Assembly (NCBI GenBank): GCA_022605955.1
Contig: JAKCOZ010000041.1
Location: 466,001-530,000 of the forward strand
DNA from: Rallus limicola
Lineage: Eukaryota > Chordata > Aves > Gruiformes > Rallidae
Reading direction: 5' to 3'
DNA: 64,000 nucleotides
The notes under the pieces are model-generated. The model was not told the DNA's origin. It did no database searches and saw nothing but the letters and a program-made list of their open reading frames with translations. Shown here in pieces: positions 30,464 to 38,449 of this stretch (position 1 is the stretch's first letter; each line of letters starts with the position of its first letter). The position numbers and the translations under genes were made by a program.

Positions 30464-30772
30464 ATGGGGGCGAAGGGCAGCAAGCCTTCGACTACCATGG
30501 GAAGGGTACCCACTGTACCTAGGAATACCCCTCTGGCATATATCTTAGACAATTGGAGATATTTCCCTGGAACCCTAGGGACTACCATGGGAAGGGTACC
30601 CACTGTACCTAGGAATACCCCTCTGGCATATATCTTAGACAATTGGAGATATTTCCCTGGAACCCTAGGGAAAGATAAGCAGAAAATGATAGAATATTGT
30701 ACTAAGATATGGGGAGGGAAGAAGATTTCTAAAAATGTCTTTTGGCCAGTCTATGGGTCAGAAGAAGATTGA
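30464..30772 (+). pseudogene. gag: Gag matrix remnant with in-frame 90-bp duplication (ERV-B)
   Basis: The start at 30464 gives MGAKGSK, a myristoylation signal like that of ERV-A. A perfect 90-bp tandem repeat (30491-30580 and 30581-30670) duplicates 30 residues containing MGRVPTVPRN and LDNWRYFPG. After it comes MIEYCTKIWGGKK, matching MIYYCVYIWGEKE of ERV-A, and the frame ends at TGA 30770-30772. Most of matrix and all capsid are missing. From about 30785 a worn zinc-knuckle (CCFYCEG) marks leftover nucleocapsid. No working Gag is possible. Confidence 0.82.
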
Positions 30773-30884
30773 GTAAGTAAAGAAGAAACAAAGATGTTGT
30801 TTTTACTGTGAAGGGACATATAAAGAAGAATTGCAGAGAAAAGATCAAAGATGAGGAAATATTGAAAACTGAATAGGAAAGTCA

Positions 30885-31575
30885 GGGGCTCTATATCTTA
30901 GGGGACCGAAGTCATCATGAGCCCTTGATAAAATTAAAAATAGGTCCCCATAAACAAGAGTTCACCTTTTTGGTAGACACTGGGGCTGAGAAATTGACTA
31001 TTAGGCAGGTACCTGAGAGATGTAAAAGTTTCCCCTGAAAAAGTATAAATAATTGGAGCAAAAGGAGAACCCTTTAAAGTAAGAAAAATCAAAAATGTGG
31101 TATTCGAAACTGAAAAATAAATATAGAATGGGTGAACTCTTGCTCGTCCCTGAAGCAGAATTTAATCTGTTAGGACGGGATTTAATTGTTGAATTGCAAT
31201 TAGAAATTAAAGTAAAAAATCAAGAGCTAACAGTGTCTGCTTATCCTTTGACTGTGGATGATCAAAAACAAATTAACCTCAATATCTGGTACTCTCCAGA
31301 CACAATAAGTAAACTGGAAATCCCACCGATTAAAATTCAAATTTCCGAACCCCACATACCTGTGAGGGTAAGGCAATATCCCATATCCCTAGAAGGATGG
31401 AGAGGATTAAAACCAGAAATTGATCGATTGTTAGCACAAGGAATCTTAGAGCCTTGTATGTCACACTTTAACACCCCCATTTTGCCTGTAATAAAGCCAA
31501 ATGGAAAATATCGGCTTGTACATGATTTAAGGGAAATAAACAAAAAAACTATCACCCGGTTCCCTGTAGTAGCAA
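30885..31575 (+). pseudogene. pro-pol: Protease and RT fingers remnant (ERV-B pro-pol)
   Basis: The catalytic FLVDTGAE is at 30970-30990. A frameshift and stops separate it from the protease end (LLVPEAEFNLLGRDL, about 31140-31190). From there an open frame runs into RT: a VRVRQYPIS entry, LLAQGILEPC, NTPILPVIKPNGKYRLVHDL and REINKKTITRFPV, the fingers region of gammaretroviral RT. At about 31575 homology ends and unrelated retroviral sequence begins. The YxDD palm is not present. The open frame of 178 codons ends at 31628 with a non-homologous tail. Confidence 0.85.
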
Positions 31576-32639
31576 ATATGCTTTTTGCATGCAATAAGTT
31601 TTTGTGCCCGGTACTGTGTATTGGATGAGTGATTTGAGTGATAGTTGTGAGTGAACAAGTCGCAGTCTGACTGTAGGGTGAGTGCTGAGTCTCCACGAGG
31701 AGAGTGGCTGGAGACGGACACAGGGAATGGCAGGTTTAAACTGTTTGTGTGAGTGCTGTACGTAAACTGTGTACTTAATTATTGGATGGCCGCCCCTAAG
31801 GCAGCCAATATCTATAATAATGTCTCTTCGCTGGCCGAAGGGATAGATGAGTTATTCAATCTTCTTGACATGCACTGATCTCGTCCCTCACTCCAGGGAC
31901 AGGATTGGGTGAAAAACTGCTCTTTTCACTGAATTATCTGGGCTGGCTGAATCAGTGCAAAAAGGCTGTGTGTATTTAAGCCAGGTATGAGTGACTGGAG
32001 GCAGGGCATTCCCCTTGCCACACCAGGAGATTCGGTCCACCTTAAACCTGATTAGGGATCTCCCTGAAGCCTTTTAAAATCGATGTGAAAAGCCTAAAGG
32101 AAAAAAGTCTGCGAGCAATTGATCATAATACTCGCTACCCCAACCAGCAACAACAGCCTGTTTTAACATGGGGAGAACTATTACAAGAATTTGTTATTTA
32201 TGGCACAAAGGTAAAATGTTTAAAGAAAGTTTAAATTCGCATGTCTGGATTTGCCAGGCTGGGTTTTTGTTTTGTTTTGGTTTTTTTTTTTGAAGTATCC
32301 CCACCCCCTTCGGCAAACCGGTCCTCAGTGCAATGGTCTGTGGAGAAAAGTTACCTCACCCAGCTCTAAGTGGGCAATTCACAGATTGTTCGCACATTCG
32401 TAAACTCGGTGGAGCAGCCAATTAGCAAATTTATGGAATTTTCTGATACCACCAAAACACAGGAGGAGGGAGTCTTCTGTGCCTGTCAGTGAGTCCTTGC
32501 TCAGACTTGAGGAAGGATCAGATAGATTTAAACTAGAAAACGCGGGAGGGAAAGAAAATTTCAGGCTGACCCACTCCCTTAGAATGGCCTGACCAGCATC
32601 CTAACCCACATGTTATGTGAACCGCTGGTCCCAGGCGCA

Positions 32640-32875
32640 GACCTGTAAATTTCACAATTGATACGGGAGCTCAAATAAGTGTTATCAGCCAAAAGGTTAG
32701 GACTGACCCCTACCCAAGAGAAAATAAATGTAATAAGAGTAACTAGAGTCCCTAAAACCAGACCAATTAGTACTCTTGTGTGTTTGGTCTCCAGGTGAAA
32801 ACTCAGTATCTAAGATAAGGGTAGTCATTGGTCCATACTGAAATAATATATTAGGACTTGATGTCCTAGCAAAGT
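32640..32875 (+). pseudogene. pro: Retroviral protease remnant of the foreign segment
   Basis: NFTIDTGAQISVIS at about 32647-32690 holds the aspartyl protease active site (DTGA at 32660-32671). About 60 codons later ILGLDVLA (near 32848) is the usual C-terminal block. Stops and frame changes lie between. It differs from the ERV-B protease (DTGAEKLTI). Confidence 0.75.
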
Positions 32876-32974
32876 CTGAAAACTACCTAATGGAACAGTG
32901 TGGAGCTTTGGAGCCCCACTGTGTGAGGTTCCAGTGCTTAAGGAAGCTGTTAAGTCACCTCCTTCCAGAATAAC

Positions 32975-33200
32975 AAACGTTGATCAATATCTTTTGCCAT
33001 CTGCTGCTGAGGAGGGGATCACAGAGGTGATCGGAGACTTGGAAACCTGAGATACTGCAGGCGGAGCGCCATGTAAGGCTCCAGTGTGGTCAGTATGCAC
33101 AATAGACAGGAGGGGACTGCTGGCAGTGGCAGCGCCCCGCAAGGGATCAAACAGTAACACAGTGCCACTCAGCCGCTGGTGCTGACACTGCTGAACCAGT
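32975..33200 (+). pseudogene. pol: Reverse transcriptase N-terminal remnant of the foreign segment
   Basis: EEGITEVIGDLE, APVWSV and NTVPLS in one broken frame resemble the start of a retroviral RT. It ends in an A/C-rich simple stretch (33226-33300), beyond which Env sequence follows, so the rest of pol is deleted. Confidence 0.5.
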
Positions 33201-33306
33201 CGGCCAAATGCAAGCTAAATCAGGAAAAAAAAAAAACAAAACAAAACAAACAACAACCCCACAAACCAAAAAAAAAACAAAAAAAAAACACCAAACCACT
33301 GCGATC

Positions 33307-33566
33307 CTGCAATACCGCATGGGTTTAGATTACCTTCTGGCTGAAGAAGGAAGAGGAGTATGTGGGAAGTTAAATATTTCTAACTGCAAATCCATAATGT
33401 GGATGAGGTAGTCACACAACTGATGTTTTTGCCTTGTGTGATACCATGCCTGATTAAGTTAATTCAAACCGTCGTGAACCGCATGCAAATAGTTACTGTA
33501 AACTCCCAATGTGAACATATCAGATTAGTAAAACCAACCAAACATGCAGCTGTTAAAAATGATTGA
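33307..33566 (+). pseudogene. env: Env transmembrane subunit C-terminal part of the foreign segment
   Basis: LQYRMGLDYLLAEEGRGVCG and NISNC at 33307-33395 correspond to the immunosuppressive-type region and the CX6C loop of a retroviral transmembrane subunit. After a frameshift near 33411, LPCVIPCLIKLIQ (33420 on) is the end of the membrane span and cytoplasmic start. The frame ends at TGA 33564-33566, only 12 bp before a polyadenylation signal on the opposite strand. Confidence 0.75.
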
Positions 33567-33577
33567 ACAATGAAACT

Positions 33578-34099
33578 TTTATTATAAAGCATAACTATAT
33601 AACTGAACAAGGACTAAACTCTATTGATGTGCGCAACTATAACAGCAATAGAAACCAGCAGCAACAATAAACATAATCAAAATAATAATAAGTCCAAACA
33701 AAATATAACATTGAATTCTAAAGCGTCGCTTCAAAATGGCAACTTCATCTGAATCGGAAGCTTGGGTCCTCTGCCTAAAAATAAAACAATTAACAAAAAA
33801 GGGAAAATCTTAATTATTTCTAAACTATCTAAACTTAAAAAGACCTTTTAATCTCAAAACCACCCACCTATCTGGCTGTTCTGGTGGATGGAGCCGCACT
33901 CGTCCAGAAGCAGGTGATGACCTAAAAGACTAATAACAAAAGAACAATACACCACTATAGCCATAGCAAGGACATTGTCCCTACTGCCTGGCTATAGTGC
34001 TGTAAAAATGAAAAACTTACCACTCGTAGAGTTCTATACACTTCCTGTGATTCGGACAGGGGAGCGGAGGTCTCCCGCGTGTTTATCTGTGTTTTTATA
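33578..34099 (-). CDS. Possible antisense three-exon gene for a small membrane protein
   Basis: Read on the minus strand: TATAAA at 34099-34094; exon 1 to 34021 with donor GTAAGT at 34020; exon 2 at 33921-33868 after a pyrimidine-rich TAG acceptor, donor GTGGGT; exon 3 from 33774 after TTTTATTTTTAG; stop TAG at 33623-33621; AATAAA at 33583-33578. Introns would be 99 and 93 nt. One frame stays open across both junctions. Exon 2 is proline-rich. Exon 3 has an acidic patch (SDSDE), a KRRFR stop-transfer-like cluster, about 19 hydrophobic residues and a CCYSC tail, so a single-span membrane protein. No ATG is seen in exon 1, so the start is unresolved. It faces the env 3' end tail-to-tail, reminiscent of antisense genes in deltaretroviruses by position only. 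I do not recognise the protein; chance is possible. Confidence 0.35.
34094..34099 (-). promoter_or_regulatory. TATA-like element of the antisense gene
   Basis: Minus strand GCATATAAAAACAC, about 30-70 nt before the proposed first splice donor. Further upstream on the same strand lies the A/T-rich CTATACTATATAG near 34170. Confidence 0.4.
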
Positions 34100-34957
34100 T
34101 GCACATGCGCAGTTTCTTTCCACAGAAAGCACTGGAAAGTTCTACACGGTGGCGTATGCGAAATCTATATAGTATAGCCATAATAGTGGCGCAGAAGAAA
34201 TATGAAATTTCTTCTACGTCCTTAAGTGTTAAGAATATTGTAACCTGACTTAAATTTTGTTCATGTACCACTAAACACTTTTGATATGTACGTTCGGGCA
34301 GTTCTCTTCTCTTTTAATCACAGGACTGCTCCAGTAAGAAAAAGAAAAAGGGACAGCTGAGAAGTGAGGTGGAGACCTCATAGGTATACCTGAAAGAAAC
34401 TGAAGAAATACTGAAACCTGAAGCACAGGCTGAAAAATTTGGTTTTCTGGTTTTAGTTTTGTCTGTCTGTTTGTCTGTTTGTTTGTTTGTAACTCAAGTT
34501 TTAATAATAAGAGCTATGTCATGGCTGTAGTTGTAAAAAATCTAGTATATGTGATATATACAGCCTCGAGCTTTTGAACATGTTGATGGTTCTCTGATTA
34601 TCAATCACACTGAACCAGACAATGTGATCTATAATGATATAAGGTTTTGCTCGTATGCTTAAGTTTTCTCATGTGATTACCTGTTTGCCTTTACCACGTA
34701 CTCCTACTCAAGGGACCCCTATAATGGCTCTCCCTGCGGACATGGGTAAAAAAAAAATTAGATTGGTTCTGGAACCAGAATAAGTCAATAATTTGGGGAA
34801 ATTTTTGAATGGAAGTGGCCGTTTAATAATACATTAAATCAAACCTCCATTTGGAGCCTAAATTACTCTTATTTTCCCTTTGTTGGTGCAATAAGACTTT
34901 GGGGTGCAGAGGCAAACAACCCTGATCCAGACACCCATGGACAGATAGAGGGTAAGA

Positions 34958-35050
34958 CGAATAGTTGAGTTACCTCTCCTGAAAACTAAGAAAGAGCTGC
35001 AAAAATTTTTGAGATTGACAGGCTATTGTCGCCTATGGATTGAAGTGTAT
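34958..35050 (+). pseudogene. pol: RT thumb remnant (ERV-B pol)
   Basis: RIVELPLLKTKKELQKF and LTGYCRLWIE match the ERV-A thumb block near 4370-4450. After 35050 the sequence passes quickly to the cysteine-rich region, so RNase H and integrase are deleted. Confidence 0.78.
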
Positions 35051-35147
35051 ATTGCTGTTTATATTTGCTATAATTATTTCTTTTTTATCTATTATATATG
35101 GAAGCGTATAAAGTGTGTTGAAGGAAATTGCTAAACTTATGCAACCA

Positions 35148-35390
35148 CACAATATTGAATATAGAAGATATGCTGATGTAAATAATATAAGTACTCTAGA
35201 TGTACGAATTAGGTGTAATAATTTGAACTGCAATTGTTATCCATTTGCTTGTTTCAGGTGTAAGGTATGCCAGAATAAATGGTGAACACACTGTGAATGT
35301 GGATACCCTCCGACAGGAGTTTGCACAGAGTGTTGAAAAATCCAAAGAACTTTCACTGAGTGGAAACTAAAACAATTAGAGTCTCAATAT
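35148..35390 (+). pseudogene. Decayed cysteine-rich frame between pol and env (ERV-B)
   Basis: It begins NIEYRRY, like NIEDRLRHW at the start of the ERV-A frame at 4990. A dense run of cysteines follows (CNNLNCNC, CFRCKVCQNKW, CECGYPPTGVCTEC) and then TEWKLKQ, comparable to FKWKLNQ in ERV-A. Two in-frame stops break it. Position and pattern make it the counterpart of the ERV-A reading frame. Confidence 0.55.
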
Positions 35391-35577
35391 TATTGTTACC
35401 TTTCCAACAAATCAGTCCCCTTTGTAGCTGAAATCTTGGCTATAAAGTGCAGAAGGGAAGTACTAACTGTGTCTTGCTTTGTCCCATTAGTTAAAGCTGC
35501 AAAGTGGGAAGCCTATACAAACAGGCAGAAAGCCCGAAACAGCTGTTCTCCTGAAGAATTCCCTTGCTGCCGAGAAG

Positions 35578-36396
35578 ATGGTACACCCCGTGGCTCGAAG
35601 CAACCGAGTCGACGGGCGAGGCAGAGGAGGAACAAACTGTGGAGAAAAGAACCAGAACGATGGGACACAAAAGCAGCAATGGCCGAACTTCCCCAGGACT
35701 GGTAAAAATATACTTAAATTGGCAAAATTGACTGACACCCTTTTTTTCTGGTATACTGTTAGTTTTGTTATTGATAATAACTCAAGCAAATGGAAACCCT
35801 CATGAACCTCTGGCTTGGAAATTATATAATTTAACAGAGTCAAAATTAATTCAAACTCAGATCGGTCCAGGGAAGTGAAATTTCTCTGTGCATCTATATT
35901 CCCTGATACCTATAGAACAGGACTCCCCTGTTTCTACCCCAAATCTAGCAAAGCTTCAGGCCCAATGCAAGGCATTTTATATATGTCCAGCAAGTAACAA
36001 CTGGCAAAAGTTATTGTAATTATTCAGGTCATTTTTATTGTGGCTATTGGGGTTGTGAAACTATTGCTTCAAATTGAAAAACGCGAGGAGATAAATTTTG
36101 ATGGACACCCTACAAGACCCTGTGGCAGCGTGTCCTGTATCAGAATTGAAATCATTATAAAAACCCCCAAGATGACACATAGTTAGTTGGCCGTATATTA
36201 TTGTTATCTATCACACCTCTGAGGAGGTGCTATGCCACTTTGAAGGAGACCTAAATAGACAAAAATTACAGAGAGCCAATTACAGTGGTAACCCTAGCTA
36301 CACTGCTGATAGCGGGCGGAGTTAGAGCAGGTACAGGCATAGCCTCCCTAGTAAAAGGCCAGAAATTACAAAGTTTGCAGATGGCTGTAGATGAGG
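35578..36396 (+). pseudogene. env: Env surface subunit and fusion-peptide region (ERV-B, part 1)
   Basis: An ATG at 35578 opens a long leader rich in Arg and Gly (RVDGRGRGG), then a hydrophobic signal core (TLFFWYTVSFVI). After a frameshift come NPHEPLAWKLYNLT and, near 36030-36060, FYCGYWGCETIAS, the surface-subunit hallmark also in ERV-A. From 36260 the cleavage and fusion region follows ([13 protein letters not shown]), ending at VDE where the CR1 is inserted. Several stops and frameshifts are present. In another frame the leader is strongly basic (RRARQRRNK), possibly an overlapping signal or RNA-binding sequence. Confidence 0.8.
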
Positions 36397-36995
36397 AACT
36401 GCTGCTCCAGTTTAGTCACTGAGGAAGAGAGCTCAGGCAAGGGAGACCCGGCGGTTGAGCCCTCTGAAAAGTGACAACCCCCGAGCATTGATCCTCGAGG
36501 GCAAAGAAAAGAAGGAGAGGAGAAAAGGGGAGACCCCGTGAAGCACCCGGCAGCAGCCATTGCCTCTCGCTGTGACTGCACGTCGGCGTGACTCATCGGG
36601 GGCGGAGCTTAGCGCGGCAGCGGCAGTTTAAAAACCAGAGGAACTGCTGCTCCAGTTTAGTCACTGAGGAAGAGAGCTCAGGCAAGGGAGACCCGGCGGT
36701 TGAGCCCTCTGAAAAGCGACAACCCCCGAGCATTGATCCTCGAGGGCAAAGAAAAGAAGGAGAGGAGAAAAGGGGAGACCCCGTGAAGCACCCGACGGCA
36801 GCCATTGCCTCTCGCTGTGACTGCACGTCGGCGTGACTCATCGGGGGCGGAGCTTAGCGCGGCAGCGGCACTCCGACTCCCTACAAAAGGCGCCTCTGGG
36901 AGCGCCGGCGACCAGGAGCGCCGGCGACCAGGACGGGCAAACAGGGCGTGGCGCGGCAGTTTGCGCGGCAGTTTGCGCGGCAGTTTGCGCAGGCA
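36397..36995 (+). promoter_or_regulatory. CR1 5' UTR with tandem promoter-like units
   Basis: A ~229-bp unit starting AACTGCTGCTCCAG is present at 36397 and again at 36642, separated by a 16-bp link (GTTTAAAAACCAGAGG). Then come AGCGCCGGCGACCAGG twice (36900-36932) and GCGCGGCAGTTT three times (36951-36986). Repeated CpG-rich 5' units recall the promoter monomers of rodent L1; promoter activity is inferred. Confidence 0.7.
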
Positions 36996-37076
36996 GGGCG
37001 AGCCTTCCCTCCTAGCTCAGAGTTCTCAGGTTGAGCAAAGGGTTCCCTGTCTCTTGTGTCTCCAGACACTTGGACC

Positions 37077-38402
37077 ATGGTGTCTACCAGGCGGAGACCT
37101 TCCCCCTACAAATCTGGGGCAACCCCGATGAGGGATGTGCCTCAGGACGCCTCGGTCCAGGTTACTGGCTGCAGGGACTGTCTGAGTCTGCTGCTGCCAA
37201 GGGAAAGAGGCAAGGGCCTCATCTGTGTGAGGTGTGAGCAGGTGGATGACCTCCTCTGCTTAGCCGCTAAACTTCAGGATGAGCTCATCAGGCTGAAAGC
37301 CACCCGGGAAAGGGAGCGAGAAGAGCTCAATAGGCTAAAAGCCACCCGGGAAAGGGAGCAAGAAGAGCTTGTGAAGCTGAAAGCCACCTGGGAAAGGGAG
37401 CGAGAAGAGCTCGAAAGGCTAAAAGCCACCCGGGAAAGGGAGCAAGAAGAGCTTGTGAAGCTGAAAGCCACCTGGGAAAGGGAGCGAGAAGAGCTCGAAA
37501 GGCAGCGAGAAGAGCTCGAAAGGCTGAAAGCCATTCGAGAATGTGAGATGGAGATAGACTGGTGGTGTAGCTCCCTGGCATCCAAGAGGGAAGTGTGCCA
37601 GGAAGATTCTACAACTCTGAAGGCAGTCCCCCTGCCCTGTTCTAGCCAGGTAAATGGGAGTGACCCAAACCCTGGGGAAGTCTGGAAGGTGGTCCCTACT
37701 CGCTGCCGTAGACACTCCCCTCGCCTCCCTCTCCCACCCCCCCAGGTCCCCATAAGCAACAGATTTGGGGCCCTGGAAGTTGAAGGGGAGGTATGTGAGG
37801 AGATGAATACGGTCCCTCTGCCTCAGAGGAAGCGAAAGCCCAGGGTGAGGAGAGTATCTGCTCCCCTTGAGACGGCCTCAGCAAACCGGGAAAGAAGAGT
37901 AGTTGTGGTTGGGGATTCCATCCTCAGTGGGACAGAGGGTCCCATATGTAGACCAGACCCTACACGTAGAGAGGTGTGCTGCCTTCCTGGAGCCAGGGTC
38001 AGGGATATAACCAGAAGGCTCCCAGAGCTGGTTAGACCCTCTGATTATTACCCGCTATTGATAATTCAAGCAGGTAAAGATGCAATCACGAAGTGTAGTC
38101 TGCGTACTATCAAGAGAGAATTTCGTGACCTAGGGCGCTTCATTGGGGGGGCAGGAGCCCAAATAATATTTTCTTCTATTCCCACTTGTGGGAGGTGGGG
38201 TTCAGAGAAGGTCAGGAGAACCCATGAATTGAATCAGTGGTTAAAAGGCTGGTGCCTGCACAAGAAATTTGGGTTCTTTGACCAAGGGATGGTGTACTCT
38301 GCCCCGGACATGAGTACTGTTAATGGGGCTTACCTGTCCCATAGAGGAAAGCGGATCCTTGCTCAGGAGACGGCAGGGCTCATTGATAGGGCTTTAAACT
38401 AG
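37077..38402 (+). CDS. CR1 ORF1 protein: zinc-finger, coiled coil and esterase-like domain
   Basis: Open for 441 codons from ATG 37077, which has a strong Kozak context (ACCATGG); the frame extends a few codons upstream without an ATG. CR1 ORF1 proteins are thought to bind the element's RNA and, in esterase-bearing forms, to act on lipids or membranes. Near the N terminus CRDC...CVRC is a possible zinc-binding pair. Residues about 68-155 form a highly charged coiled coil of five 15-residue units ([13 protein letters not shown]), exactly repeated at the DNA level every 45 bp. A basic stretch (RKRKPRVRR) follows. The last ~150 residues have an SGNH-hydrolase look: [11 protein letters not shown] with the GDS block, IIQAGKDAI in place of the usual G-N-D block, and a C-terminal YLSHRGK with the likely catalytic His. 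No frame break is seen. Confidence 0.88.
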   Translation: MVSTRRRPSPYKSGATPMRDVPQDASVQVTGCRDCLSLLLPRERGKGLICVRCEQVDDLLCLAAKLQDELIRLKATREREREELNRLKATREREQEELVKLKATWEREREELERLKATREREQEELVKLKATWEREREELERQREELERLKAIRECEMEIDWWCSSLASKREVCQEDSTTLKAVPLPCSSQVNGSDPNPGEVWKVVPTRCRRHSPRLPLPPPQVPISNRFGALEVEGEVCEEMNTVPLPQRKRKPRVRRVSAPLETASANRERRVVVVGDSILSGTEGPICRPDPTRREVCCLPGARVRDITRRLPELVRPSDYYPLLIIQAGKDAITKCSLRTIKREFRDLGRFIGGAGAQIIFSSIPTCGRWGSEKVRRTHELNQWLKGWCLHKKFGFFDQGMVYSAPDMSTVNGAYLSHRGKRILAQETAGLIDRALN

Positions 38403-38449
38403 TTAGGAAGGGGGAAGGGGAAATTACAAAGGCTGCTGGGGCGAGGCAG

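Larger units (their letters stand above)
31576..34957 (+). mobile_element. Foreign retroviral segment inside ERV-B pol
   Basis: Between ERV-B RT fingers and RT thumb lies 3.4 kb with its own worn retroviral parts in the same orientation: protease (32640-32875), RT start (32975-33200) and Env transmembrane region (33307-33566). These belong to a different lineage from ERV-B, as shown by the DTGAQISVI protease and LQYRMGLDY Env motifs. 31576-32600 reads like leader and gag with many stops; a possible start MAAPKAAN lies near 31783. 34200-34957 has simple TCTG/TTTG repeats near 34455-34490 and no clear gene. No matching LTR pair or target duplication was found, so it may be a copy-choice recombinant or a truncated insertion. 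Confidence 0.65.

Noticed and set aside
35436..35705. Separate Rev-like Arg-rich gene in ERV-B
   Set aside because: The basic stretch (RRARQRRNK) lies over the env leader in another frame and lacks an ATG at its start; kept only as a remark under env.
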